Shown here piece after piece: positions 44,053 through 51,983 of a stretch of 64,000 nt of DNA. How positions within the stretch are numbered: position 1 is the first letter of the stretch; every line of letters starts with the position of its first letter. The DNA comes from Curvibacter cyanobacteriorum (GTDB taxonomy: Bacteria > Pseudomonadota > Gammaproteobacteria > Burkholderiales > Burkholderiaceae_C): positions 248,001 through 312,000 of the forward strand of contig NZ_JAQSIP010000002.1 of the NCBI RefSeq assembly GCF_028649475.1, in the 5' to 3' direction. The notes under the pieces are model-generated. The model did not search any database and was not told the origin of the DNA. It was given only the letters and a program-made list of their open reading frames with translations. The translations under genes and the position numbers were made by a program.

Positions 44053-44687
44053 GCTGTCCTCCCAAAATCAAACCCAAATGCTTGAGCTCGCCGGATCTCC
44101 GCAGCGAAGGCTGCTTCCAGCCCATAGGCCCTGGCCACCGAACCATCTTCTTCCTCGCTGGAGCTGTAGTCCCGTAGCAGGCCCTCTGCCGCCTGCGCGG
44201 TCTTGATTGCATCCTCCAGCGCCTGCATCTCAGCTTTTGCGGCGTCGATCTGCGCGCTGACCAGCATCCAGACGAGGTTTTCACCCTTGCTGACCTGGAC
44301 CAGCGCGCCGCGCTTTTCCAGCTTGACCACTTGGCGACGCAGGTCCACCAGCTTGGCTTCAGCGCTGGACTGCATCCGGCGCAGCTTGAGGTGCGTCTGT
44401 TTGACGATGTTGCCGGGCTCGGCCAGGGCTTGCCGGAAAAGCTCCACCAGCAGCTTCTTGGCTTTGTCCTCCTGGCTCAGCTCCGGCGCATCATCGCCGG
44501 TGGTGTCGTACTTTTGGCGGCGCTCGGGATCGCTCAAGACCTCATAGGCCCGGTTGACCTTGGCCATGGCCTCATCCGAGCCACCTTCGCGGTCAGGGTG
44601 GGAGGCCTGCGCGGCGCGGCGAAAGCCTGCTTTGATGTCGGCCTGGCTAGCGGCTGGGTCAATGCCCAGGGTTTCGTAGTGGGTCAT
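44049..44687 (-). CDS. Phage J-domain protein
   Basis: 212 aa. A complete J domain at residues 1-63 (HYETLGIDPAASQADIKAGFRRAAQASHPDREGGSDEAMAKVNRAYEVLSDPERRQKYD) contains the HPD motif needed to stimulate DnaK ATPase. A helical region of about 140 residues follows and ends without the Gly/Phe or zinc region of DnaJ. It should recruit host DnaK to a phage-specific job. Coupled by ATGA to both neighbours. Confidence 0.85.
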   Translation of the reverse strand: MTHYETLGIDPAASQADIKAGFRRAAQASHPDREGGSDEAMAKVNRAYEVLSDPERRQKYDTTGDDAPELSQEDKAKKLLVELFRQALAEPGNIVKQTHLKLRRMQSSAEAKLVDLRRQVVKLEKRGALVQVSKGENLVWMLVSAQIDAAKAEMQALEDAIKTAQAAEGLLRDYSSSEEEDGSVARAYGLEAAFAAEIRRAQAFGFDFGRTA

Positions 44688-44878
44688 AGTGCGTCCTTTG
44701 CTTTGCGTCGAACTTCGTCGCGGCGCTGCTTTTTCAAACTTGTGGAGTCGTAGGCGGGCCAGTCTTTGAACAACCCGAGAATCGCGGCCCAGAGCTCTCC
44801 CAGCCAGGATTTGCGGACTTCACCGACCTGGCGGTCGAAGTCGCGCTTTGCGTTGTTGAACTCGCGTTCCGTACTCAT
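44684..44878 (-). CDS. Small phage hypothetical protein
   Basis: 64 aa from ATG 44878. Basic and helical with a short hydrophobic stretch (SWLGELWAAILGLF) that could be an amphipathic or peripheral membrane helix. Lies between the J-domain gene and a zinc-ribbon gene, overlapping both by ATGA. Function unknown. Confidence 0.6.
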   Translation of the reverse strand: MSTEREFNNAKRDFDRQVGEVRKSWLGELWAAILGLFKDWPAYDSTSLKKQRRDEVRRKAKDAL

Positions 44879-45102
44879 TGCGCACTCCAAGTGACGCACC
44901 CGACGCTGTTGCAGCGCCCGGTGCTGATTCCGGTTTGAGAGCTGACCGTGAAGGCCAGGCGGCCGCCGCACTTCGGGCAAGTCATCGTGCTGCGCACGTC
45001 TGCCGGCGGCTTGTAGGTGGGAGCAGGGCAGTGCTTGAGCTTCACCTCGGTGATCGCTGCAATGCGGTGCTTGTTCATGACGTTCCAGGTTTGGGTGGTC
45101 AT
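44875..45102 (-). CDS. Zinc-ribbon (Ogr/Com-like) small phage protein
   Basis: 75 aa. MTCPKCGGRLAFTVSSQTGISTGRCNSVGCVTW has the CPxCG...C...C spacing of small phage transcription-factor ribbons. An N-terminal extension of about 38 residues precedes it. A regulatory role is possible, but the family assignment is by motif only. Confidence 0.65.
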   Translation of the reverse strand: MTTQTWNVMNKHRIAAITEVKLKHCPAPTYKPPADVRSTMTCPKCGGRLAFTVSSQTGISTGRCNSVGCVTWSAQ

Positions 45103-45443
45103 GCCCGCCCCCTCAGCTCCCCAGCCCCGGCCCGGATGTGCACCCGCGGCGGGACATACAAGCCGGCCAGCTTGTTGATCAGTTGGCCGGGAGTGATCGC
45201 CGGCATGAACGGCCTGTCCTCTGGCTTCAGCTTCGGTAGGCGGAACGTCGTGATGTTCCCTTTTCTCGTCGTCACCAGCTTGCCCTGGTCTTTCAACTGG
45301 GTCAGGCTGCGGCGGGTGATGGACTCGCTAAAGCCTGTCAACTGAATCGCTTGCTCGATGGTGAAGGGGGCGTGGGCCTGCAGGCGGTCAAAGATCAGTG
45401 CCTGGGTCTCAGCTGGAGTGCGGCGCGGCGTTGGGGTCTGCAT
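45099..45443 (-). CDS. Winged-helix phage protein
   Basis: 114 aa from ATG 45443. ETQALIFDRLQAHAPFTIEQAIQLTGFSESITRRSLTQLKDQGKLVTTRKGNITTFRL is a clear winged helix (residues 12-70). A Pro-rich tail follows. Preceded by the terminator at 45472-45497. Likely a DNA-binding regulator. Confidence 0.7.
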   Translation of the reverse strand: MQTPTPRRTPAETQALIFDRLQAHAPFTIEQAIQLTGFSESITRRSLTQLKDQGKLVTTRKGNITTFRLPKLKPEDRPFMPAITPGQLINKLAGLYVPPRVHIRAGAGELRGRA

Positions 45444-45471
45444 GGTGGTCTCCGAGGAGTTCGGGTGGACG

Positions 45472-45497
45472 AAAAAAAGCCGCCTCGGTGGGCGGCT
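45472..45497 (-). terminator. Intrinsic terminator after the methyltransferase gene
   Basis: Minus strand: AGCCGCC-CACCGA-GGCGGCT followed by seven T. It lies between the methyltransferase stop (45514) and the winged-helix gene start (45443). Confidence 0.88.
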
Positions 45498-45513
45498 GGG
45501 AAGGAGGATTTGG

Positions 45514-46584
45514 TCAGGCTGCTTCAAGAGCGAGACCAGGTTGACGCAAACGTTCGGCCTGCAGCGGCTCATTGGCGCGGTTCAGATCGATGCCGATCCA
45601 GTTGCGGCCCAAGCGCTGAGCCACTTGGCCGGTAGTGCCGGTACCAAAGAAGATGTCGAGCACCGTCCCACCAACGGGGCAGCCGGCAAGAATGCAGGGC
45701 TCGACCAGCGCCTCGGGGAATGTTGCAAAGTGGGCCCCGGCATAGGCCTGGGTTGGAATGGTCCAAACCGTTCGACGGTTGCGCATGGTCGGCGCTTCTC
45801 GCAAAGCCGAATCCATGCTCATGTTGTTCTTCACCCTGGGCTTTGGCGCCTTGTCGTAGCCGCGGCCGAAGCCCACGCCGGTGCTGGCCTTGGCCTTCGG
45901 TGTGTTGTGCCCGATCGCGTGATGTGTTCCAGGCCCCGAAGCCCAGCCATCAGGAAACTCTCTCCGGCCGCGACCGTGCGCGGTACCGCTCACGGGCTCC
46001 TGAAAAGCCTCGAAGTCGAAGAAGTACTGCTCTGACTTTGACAGCAAGAAAAGATATTCATGGGCCTTGGTCGGACGGTCCTTGCAACTCTCCGGCATGG
46101 GGTTGGGCTTGTGCCAAATGATGTCGGAGCGCAGCCACCAGCCAGCGTCCTGAAGGGCAAATGCAAGCCGCCAGGGCTGGCCTACCAAGTCCTTTGGCTT
46201 CAGGCCCTCCACTCGCACATCGCTGCGCGGTATCGCCAGTTTGTCCCGACGCCGGGAGGCTGTCATAGTCTTTTCGCGCGCGGCCTGACTAGATGGCGAC
46301 GGGCCCCATGCGGCGCCCCGGTTGCCCACGTAGCTGTCACCCATGTTCACCCAAGCCGTGCCGTCATCGCGCAGGACCTGGCGAGCCAGGTCAAAAACCT
46401 CGGTCATGGTGGCCAGGAACTCGGGAAAGGTTGGCTCCAAACCAATCTGCCCATCTACCCCATAGTCACGCAGCCCCCAGTAAGGCGGACTGGTCACGAT
46501 CGTGTTGACCTTCACTCCATCGGAGATCATGTTAGTCAGCACATCGCGTACGTCACCGAAGTGGCACTTGTTGATCCAGTGCAT
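45514..46584 (-). CDS. DNA methyltransferase (N4-cytosine or N6-adenine, beta class)
   Basis: 356 aa from ATG 46584. Catalytic motif IV is near residue 31 (TSPPYWGLRDYG) and the SAM motif I near residue 320 (FFGTGTTGQVAQRLGRNWIGIDLN). This IV-before-I order defines the beta class. SPPY favours N4-cytosine but N6-adenine is possible. No restriction enzyme is adjacent, so it is an orphan enzyme that may protect phage DNA from host restriction. A terminator precedes the start. Confidence 0.9.
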   Translation of the reverse strand: MHWINKCHFGDVRDVLTNMISDGVKVNTIVTSPPYWGLRDYGVDGQIGLEPTFPEFLATMTEVFDLARQVLRDDGTAWVNMGDSYVGNRGAAWGPSPSSQAAREKTMTASRRRDKLAIPRSDVRVEGLKPKDLVGQPWRLAFALQDAGWWLRSDIIWHKPNPMPESCKDRPTKAHEYLFLLSKSEQYFFDFEAFQEPVSGTAHGRGRREFPDGWASGPGTHHAIGHNTPKAKASTGVGFGRGYDKAPKPRVKNNMSMDSALREAPTMRNRRTVWTIPTQAYAGAHFATFPEALVEPCILAGCPVGGTVLDIFFGTGTTGQVAQRLGRNWIGIDLNRANEPLQAERLRQPGLALEAA

Positions 46585-46606
46585 ATGAGAACCTTTATTG
46601 GCAATC

Positions 46607-46629
46607 AAAAAGCCCGCACGCGGCGGGCT
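46607..46629 (-). terminator. Intrinsic terminator upstream of the methyltransferase
   Basis: Minus strand: AGCCCGC-CGCGT-GCGGGCT followed by TTTT, ending 22 bases before ATG 46584. Confidence 0.87.
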
Positions 46630-46663
46630 CAGGTTGAAATTCAAAAAACTGATCCGCTACCAT

Positions 46664-46684
46664 CGCCCCAACAAAAAAGGGGTG
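46664..46684 (+). promoter_or_regulatory. A-rich-loop hairpin at the ribosome-binding site of the 46689 gene
   Basis: CGCCCC-AACAAAAAA-GGGGTG can pair (one G-U) and would bury part of the GGGGTGGGG Shine-Dalgarno before ATG 46689. It resembles the hairpin before the integrase. Confidence 0.4.
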
Positions 46685-46688
46685 GGGA

Positions 46689-47324
46689 ATGGTTGAAGGT
46701 CTTGATCAGTTGATCCAGGCGGTGAAAAGCCTGAAGAGTGCGGCGCCCGATGAGTACTGCGCCTTCTGGTGGCAGACTTGGGCCACTTGCATGACCAAGG
46801 CAGAGTGGTCGGGGTGGGTGCAGGCTGTTGGCTCGGTTGCGGCGATCTATGCGAGTGCCAAGATGGTCAAGAGGGCTGACCAGCAAGAGCGCAGACGGGT
46901 TGCCGAGGCTGAAGAGCAGGAGCGAAAGAATGCAGTAGTCACTGCCGCCCAATTGGCATCAGCTGGTCTGCTTGCGCTTTCCAGGGCTCGGATCATCGCA
47001 AAGACTGAGAACCACGACAAAACCCTCGGAGCCCTTTGCTCCATTGAGGCCACCGTTACAACGATGAAGTCGATCAACTTCAGCTTGTTCACCAAATACA
47101 CCGACTTAGAGCCCCTCTTGCGTGGCCTGGCTCTACTCTCAGCTAGCGTTGAACTCGGTGCCAAGTGGGCCGCAAAAATGAGTCACCTTCCAAATGCGGG
47201 CCACTTGTTTTTCGTGATCTCTGAACCCTTGGATATGGAACTTGGCGAGGTCGTGATCGTTCTCCGAGAGCGCGCCGGCCTACCTCCCCTGCAGCGTGAC
47301 AGCGATATCGTCAAAGAGGTCTAA
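46689..47324 (+). CDS. Lone plus-strand prophage gene, hypothetical
   Basis: 211 aa. It is the only rightward gene inside the leftward early operon. WSGWVQAVGSVAAIYASAKM (about 40-59) resembles a membrane anchor. A charged coil (RADQQERRRVAEAEEQERKN) follows, then a helical domain of about 130 residues. Its own ribosome-binding site and hairpin, and its reversed direction, mark it as a possible moron with independent expression. Function unknown. Confidence 0.65.
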   Translation: MVEGLDQLIQAVKSLKSAAPDEYCAFWWQTWATCMTKAEWSGWVQAVGSVAAIYASAKMVKRADQQERRRVAEAEEQERKNAVVTAAQLASAGLLALSRARIIAKTENHDKTLGALCSIEATVTTMKSINFSLFTKYTDLEPLLRGLALLSASVELGAKWAAKMSHLPNAGHLFFVISEPLDMELGEVVIVLRERAGLPPLQRDSDIVKEV

Positions 47325-47364
47325 GGCGGGTTCGAGCGGCTGCAGGAACCCGCGCAAAGAGGCC

Positions 47365-48063
47365 TCACGCCGCCAGTTCAACCTGGTCAGCGTTCGCAGC
47401 AGCCACCCGGCGGGCATCAATCAGGGCTTGGAGCTGCTTGACGGTGTCATTCACTTCGGCCGTGAACTTCCAGACCTCATCCTCCAGACGCTGGATGTAG
47501 GCCTCGTCCCGCTCAACCCAAAACCAGTGCAGCTGCAGCTCCGGAGGGAAGTCTGGATTGAAGCTCGCAAAGGCCCAGCGCCTGCGGCCGGTGATCCAGA
47601 GGTTGCCCTGAACCTGGGCGACATACTCGGGCGGGACCGTGCGGCGCTGCAGGTATTCCAGGTGCACAGCCTTCGTCGGGCACTTCAGCTCAAACCCGGC
47701 ATCGCTCTCGATCAGCCCGTCAGGACTCACGCCAGCGCGCAGGAAAGGGTGATCCAGGCGCATGAAGCTCACCTGGTCGACCATGAAACCGGTGGCCACC
47801 TCAAAGGCCATCCGCCCGATTGGCTCGCGCTCAATGCCTTGCTTGATGGCCCAAGTCGTGAAGCCTTCGCCCTCCGGCTCACCGGTGAACAGCTCAAGAG
47901 CCTGCCGGACTCGGTAGTTCTTGCGAGTGACCGCTTCGGCCTTGCCTTCGCCCTTGGCCAGGACAAAAGCAAAGCCGCTCCCAGTGGCGCAGCCCAGGCG
48001 CAGAGCGCGCCACGCTGCGTCCTGCTGGTCGCCGTCGTAGGTAATGCAACGAGGGGCGGCCAT
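47365..48063 (-). CDS. YqaJ-type phage exonuclease
   Basis: 232 aa from ATG 48063. PD-(D/E)xK nuclease of the lambda-exonuclease/YqaJ group: GVSPDGLIESDAGFELKCPTKAVHLEYL holds Asp, Glu and Lys of the active site, and QGNLWITGRRRWAFASFNPDF follows as in the family. Processes double-strand ends to give 3' tails for the adjacent RecT-like annealing protein (48068-49066), four bases upstream. Confidence 0.9.
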   Translation of the reverse strand: MAAPRCITYDGDQQDAAWRALRLGCATGSGFAFVLAKGEGKAEAVTRKNYRVRQALELFTGEPEGEGFTTWAIKQGIEREPIGRMAFEVATGFMVDQVSFMRLDHPFLRAGVSPDGLIESDAGFELKCPTKAVHLEYLQRRTVPPEYVAQVQGNLWITGRRRWAFASFNPDFPPELQLHWFWVERDEAYIQRLEDEVWKFTAEVNDTVKQLQALIDARRVAAANADQVELAA

Positions 48064-48067
48064 GGCT

Positions 48068-49066
48068 TCAGCCTCGCATCTCGGCCAGGCGGGACTCGAA
48101 GAAGTTGCCCAGCTCGGCGCGCTGCTGCGGGTCGGCCACTTCCCCAATCCAGTCAGCGGCAACGGTCAGGGCGTCCTCGTTCGTTGCTGCCTTGAGCTTT
48201 TCCATCACCTGGGCGTAGGTCACGATGGGGGCTGCTGGAGCCGGGGCCGGGCTTGGAGCGGCGGGCTCAGTGACTTCCGTTTCGGCCTGGGGCATGTCCA
48301 CGGTGCGACTCTCAGCGAGCTGCTTGCGGTGCAGCGCCACCGCATCCTTGAGGCGCTGGTGATCCTTGGGCTGCTTGGCCAGCAGTCCATTGTTGTTCTT
48401 CCAGTAGGCCAAGGCGTCGGCGTCCGTTTTTGTCTTCCGGGCCTCGGCGATCATGGCGTCCACGTTCACCTGGGGTGCTGCGGCCTCGCCGACCACTTCA
48501 GCCGGGCCCATGTCCTTGGGCTCGGAGTCCATGACCTCTTCGGCCACCGGCAGGCCGCGCAGCACGTCGGGGAAGACGTCACGCAAGGCAAAGGCCCGGG
48601 CGCGCATCTGACGCATCCGCTTGGGGTACTGGGTCCAGGGCCCTTGTTTGCCCAGCAGGCCGGCGGTCTTGGCGTCAGCCATGCTGAAGGTGCGCTTTTG
48701 CTCGGGCTCACCGCGGCGCTTCACTCGGCAGACAGCGGTGTCGCCTTCGTCTTCTTCGATCACCCACTCGCAGGCCGGGCTGGCACGAACCAGTGCCAGG
48801 ACAGCGTCACCCCAGAGGCTGGGGCGGCCATTGATGATGGCCAGGTTCTGCAGGGCCTGCAGAGGCTTGAGCCCCAGTTCAGCGCCCCACTGCATGGCGA
48901 TCAGGCAGTTGCCCGCCTTGCCCTTGAAGTCCTTGGGCACCAGATCCGATTCGGCCAAGTACTGGCTGAAGGTCAGTGCCTGCTCGAAGGTTTGGGGGCT
49001 CAGGTCAAACTGGCCGGCGGGCTTGATCGCTGCCACGGCGCTGGTTTCTTGGGTCGTGAGTTGCAT
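48068..49066 (-). CDS. recT: RecT-family single-strand annealing protein
   Basis: 332 aa. The RecT core is in residues 25-190: LTFSQYLAESDLVPKDFKGKAGNCLIAMQWGAELGLKPLQALQNLAIINGRPSLWGDAVLALVRASP, then CRVKRRGEPEQKRTFSMADAKTAGLLGKQGPWTQYPKRMRQMRARAFALRDVFPD. The C-terminal third is an acidic, Pro-rich linker and a short helix. Works with the YqaJ exonuclease in phage recombination. Confidence 0.92.
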   Translation of the reverse strand: MQLTTQETSAVAAIKPAGQFDLSPQTFEQALTFSQYLAESDLVPKDFKGKAGNCLIAMQWGAELGLKPLQALQNLAIINGRPSLWGDAVLALVRASPACEWVIEEDEGDTAVCRVKRRGEPEQKRTFSMADAKTAGLLGKQGPWTQYPKRMRQMRARAFALRDVFPDVLRGLPVAEEVMDSEPKDMGPAEVVGEAAAPQVNVDAMIAEARKTKTDADALAYWKNNNGLLAKQPKDHQRLKDAVALHRKQLAESRTVDMPQAETEVTEPAAPSPAPAPAAPIVTYAQVMEKLKAATNEDALTVAADWIGEVADPQQRAELGNFFESRLAEMRG

Positions 49067-49098
49067 GTTCGGCTTTCGGTTGTTTGGTCAGTGGTGAA

Positions 49099-50364
49099 TC
49101 AGGCGGCCATCGAGGCGGCCAGATCGCGGAAGTGGGCCGCCAGGTGGTGGCAGGCCTTGAGCACGTCGCCCTGTGCGAAGAACTTCGAGCCCTTCTCGGT
49201 CTTGCAGGGGGTAAAGCCCATCAGGGCCATCTGGTCGGCGGTGGTGCTCACCAGCTTGAAGAGGTCGTTGATCTGGCCCAGGCGCAGGGCGGGGACTTCG
49301 ACCGGCGCGGCCAGCGCAGGGATCTCGCGGGGCACAACGTCGGTCACGTCGCTTTCGACTTGGGCCGGCATGACGGCCACCGGGGCGGGGTCCGTGGGCT
49401 CCGGATCGAATTGACCCGCGGCCTTCGCTTCTGCAGCCGCTTGAGCTGCGCGCAGCGCCTGGGCGGCCTGCTCGCGCTGTGCCTCCAGTGCTGCGGCCTG
49501 CTCAGCAATCAGGCGGCTTTGAGCGGCCAGGGCTTCGCGCTGCGCTGCCAGTGCTGCCTGTTCCTCGGCCAGCCGGGCGCGTGCCGCGGCGGCCTCAGCT
49601 TCGCGCTCCGCAGCGGCTTCAGCGTCCCGCGCCGCCTGCTGAGCGCGCAGGCGCTCCAACTCGGCGCGCTCAGCAGCCAGGCGGGCCGCTTCGGCTTCCT
49701 GCTCCTGCCGGATGCGCAGGGCTTCGGCTTCAGCCTCGCGCTTCGCGGTCACAACCGCGGTCACGGCCAGGATCGTTTCTTCCCATGCCTTGACGGCCTG
49801 CTCGGTGAATTCCTCGAAGCCGGTCATGTCGCAGGCCTGCAGCTTGTCCAGCAAGCCCTGGGCTCGGTCAGCTGTGCGGCAGTCATGCACCAGGGTGCCG
49901 ATGGCCTTGATCTCGTTGATGCGGGCGATGTGCGCTTCGACCCGAGCACGCTCGGCCGCGGCTTTGGCTTCAGCCTGGCGGCGGATCTCGGCGTCCCACT
50001 CGTCGCGCAGGGCCTGCAGCCGGGTTTCCTCGGCCTCGGTGATGGCGATCAGGCGGGACTCTTCAGCGATCACAGCCTTGGCGAACTTGTTCGCATCATC
50101 GCGGACTTCCTTGCCGCGCTTCGTGATCGTGGTTCGCGCCTTGATCAGGGTCTGGAGCACTGAGTGGCACTCATCGCGGCCTTCAGCGTTCTTGATGGCC
50201 GTGATCGGCTTGGCCTTCTCGACCAGGGCGCGCAAGTCTTGCTCGGTCTTGGTCGATTGCAGCGCGACAGCGGCGCGGGTTGCGGGGGGAAGCTCAGCCA
50301 GGGGCTTGTCAGAAGACTGGGTTGCGGTGGACTCAACAGGTTCCAGAAGGTCGGCGGTGGTCAT
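49099..50364 (-). CDS. Coiled-coil phage recombination-region protein
   Basis: 421 aa. Residues 30-130 are helical with conserved KPITAIKNAEGRDECHSVLQTLIKARTTITKRGKEVRDDANKFAKAVI. Residues 135-335 are a very long Ala/Glu/Arg coiled coil. A linker and a compact C-terminal domain (ALRLGQINDLFKLVSTTADQMALMGFTPCKT) follow. Commonly found beside RecT or Bet genes in phages. Precise function unknown; a nuclease-inhibitor or structural role is possible. Confidence 0.75.
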   Translation of the reverse strand: MTTADLLEPVESTATQSSDKPLAELPPATRAAVALQSTKTEQDLRALVEKAKPITAIKNAEGRDECHSVLQTLIKARTTITKRGKEVRDDANKFAKAVIAEESRLIAITEAEETRLQALRDEWDAEIRRQAEAKAAAERARVEAHIARINEIKAIGTLVHDCRTADRAQGLLDKLQACDMTGFEEFTEQAVKAWEETILAVTAVVTAKREAEAEALRIRQEQEAEAARLAAERAELERLRAQQAARDAEAAAEREAEAAAARARLAEEQAALAAQREALAAQSRLIAEQAAALEAQREQAAQALRAAQAAAEAKAAGQFDPEPTDPAPVAVMPAQVESDVTDVVPREIPALAAPVEVPALRLGQINDLFKLVSTTADQMALMGFTPCKTEKGSKFFAQGDVLKACHHLAAHFRDLAASMAA

Positions 50365-50376
50365 GGTGGTGGGCTT

Positions 50377-50577
50377 TCAGAGGATGGTCGGGAAGAGGCC
50401 GGCAATCACGCCGGCGGCGAATGAAACAAGGATCACGACAGCGATGCAGATCACTGCGGGCTGCCAGTCGTAGGGGTCGGGGTGCACCACATCGATCGGG
50501 AGGTGGCAGGCCTCGGGAGTGGGGCAGGGCCGCGGCTCAGGCGCTGAGCTACAGCGGCAGGTGGGGCGGGTGCTCAC
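50377..50577 (-). CDS. Small phage membrane protein
   Basis: 66 aa. A Cys/Pro-rich N-terminus (PTCRCSSAPEPRPCPTPEACHLP) is followed by one membrane helix, WQPAVICIAVVILVSFAAGVIAGLF. Stop overlaps the coupling region of the coiled-coil gene by a 12-base gap. Function unknown. Confidence 0.6.
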   Translation of the reverse strand: MSTRPTCRCSSAPEPRPCPTPEACHLPIDVVHPDPYDWQPAVICIAVVILVSFAAGVIAGLFPTIL

Positions 50578-51182
50578 TGGGCCGCCTCCGCCGTGCGCTT
50601 GGCCTTGTGCGCCTTTTTCCGCTCAAAGTACGGGCTCCAGAAGCGAGCAGACCCGTCTTTGAAGATCAGGACGCCTCGCCTCTTCAGCGCTCTGGCTCGC
50701 TGTGCAGATACCTGCTTCTTGAGAGATGGGCAGGCCTCCAGGACTTCCAGCCAGTACTCTTCGGTCTCGCGCCGGTCGTACTTTCTGTAATCGGTGCTCG
50801 GCTCATTCGCGTCCAGCCATTCCTGCAAGCGGGCTTTGCTCACGCTGGCACCAGAGAACACATAGCAGTCGCGGAGTCTTTCAATGGTCCCGATGCCAAG
50901 CTGGACGGTGGGCTCTGTTCCCTTTGGTGCACCACAGGACCAAACTTGGCCGTGGCACTCAAAGGTCGAACCATCGTCCAGCTGAATGCTGAATTTCCGG
51001 CCGCCAAATGCCTTTGTGCCGCCTTCAATCGCCAGAAAGTCGTAAAAGCCGCTGTCGTTTGAAACCAGCATGTTGCCGGTGCGGGTGTAGACCCGCTTCG
51101 GCATCCGGTCCACAACGACAAACCATTGATAGCCGTAAGCGTTTTTGTGCTTGATCACGTCGATGATCTGGATCGGGTTCAT
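50574..51182 (-). CDS. Phage hypothetical protein
   Basis: 202 aa. N-terminal half beta-rich (AYGYQWFVVVDRMPKRVYTRTGNMLVSNDSGFYDFLAIEGG). C-terminal half helical and basic, ending in a Lys/Arg cluster (FERKKAHKAKRTAEAAQ). No family recognised. ATGA-coupled to both neighbours. Confidence 0.65.
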   Translation of the reverse strand: MNPIQIIDVIKHKNAYGYQWFVVVDRMPKRVYTRTGNMLVSNDSGFYDFLAIEGGTKAFGGRKFSIQLDDGSTFECHGQVWSCGAPKGTEPTVQLGIGTIERLRDCYVFSGASVSKARLQEWLDANEPSTDYRKYDRRETEEYWLEVLEACPSLKKQVSAQRARALKRRGVLIFKDGSARFWSPYFERKKAHKAKRTAEAAQ

Positions 51183-51514
51183 CGCTCACCCCCAGCCACC
51201 AGCACCAGCCGGTCTCTCGCGCGCACCCGTGGCACGCAGTTGAGGGTCTCTTCAGGGCCGGACCATGCAGCCCGCGTGTTCGGCCCAGCAGTGCGGATGC
51301 ACAGCATGTCGCCGTAGGCCTGAGCGCGCTGGTTGAACAGCAAATCGCCTTCCAGCTGAGCTTGGTCTAGCGCCACCTGGTGCACCTCGTCGGCCACATC
51401 CTGGGCGGCCTGGTGTTCGGAGGGCAGAGAGTCCTGGGCGGCGATGTAGCCGACCGAAAGGGTGACGGCCATGGCCAGGATGGCGCGGCCAAGGATGGAT
51501 TGGGTGCGGGTCAT
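51179..51514 (-). CDS. Small exported or membrane-anchored phage protein
   Basis: 111 aa. N-terminal hydrophobic helix RAILAMAVTLSVGYIAAQ looks like an uncleaved signal or anchor. The rest (HQVALDQAQLEGDLLFNQRAQAYGDMLCIRTAGPNTRAAWSGPEETLNCVPR) has two Cys that could form a disulfide in the periplasm. Function unknown. Confidence 0.65.
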   Translation of the reverse strand: MTRTQSILGRAILAMAVTLSVGYIAAQDSLPSEHQAAQDVADEVHQVALDQAQLEGDLLFNQRAQAYGDMLCIRTAGPNTRAAWSGPEETLNCVPRVRARDRLVLVAGGER

Positions 51515-51921
51515 GCTGCTTCCTTCAGTGCTTCTGTACGGGCCTCGGCGCGGTCTTCGGCGTCGGCTTCCTTGTTGTCCGCAACCTCCTGGGAGATTCG
51601 GGACGCGATCTCTTCGAGTTGCGCTTCGCTCAGCGCTGGCCCGATGTCAGTGCCGTGCAGGTAGACCGCAAGCACCTGGATTTCCTCGGGTCGGTGAGGC
51701 GAGTTCCAGCCGTCACCCTCTTCGGGCAGCACCTCGTAGTGCGCGATCAGCACAGCCTCGATGCCAGCGATGCAGATCGAGGTCTCATAGGTGCCCTTGT
51801 CGCTGCGTGGGGCTCGGTAGCGCTCAAGCTCAGCTTTGAGTGCAGCGATCTGCAGGGCCGCCGCGTTTGCGAACTGCACAACGTCGGACTGCAGGCCTGG
51901 GGGTAGGGGGGCTGGTGTCAT
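51511..51921 (-). CDS. Acidic phage hypothetical protein
   Basis: 136 aa from ATG 51921. NAAALQIAALKAELERYR helix, a beta segment (TYETSICIAGIEAVLIAHYEVL), then an acidic helical tail (EEIASRISQEVADNKEADAEDRAEARTEALKEAA). No recognised family. A terminator lies just upstream at 51940-51961. Confidence 0.6.
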   Translation of the reverse strand: MTPAPLPPGLQSDVVQFANAAALQIAALKAELERYRAPRSDKGTYETSICIAGIEAVLIAHYEVLPEEGDGWNSPHRPEEIQVLAVYLHGTDIGPALSEAQLEEIASRISQEVADNKEADAEDRAEARTEALKEAA

Positions 51922-51939
51922 TGGCGGGCTCCAGACGTG

Positions 51940-51961
51940 AAAAAGCCCGCTGGTGCGGGCT
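51940..51961 (-). terminator. Intrinsic terminator upstream of the 136-aa gene
   Basis: Minus strand: AGCCCGC-ACCA-GCGGGCT followed by TTTT, 18 bases before ATG 51921. Confidence 0.87.
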
Positions 51962-51983
51962 TGGGGGGATTGGGTTTGCGAGA

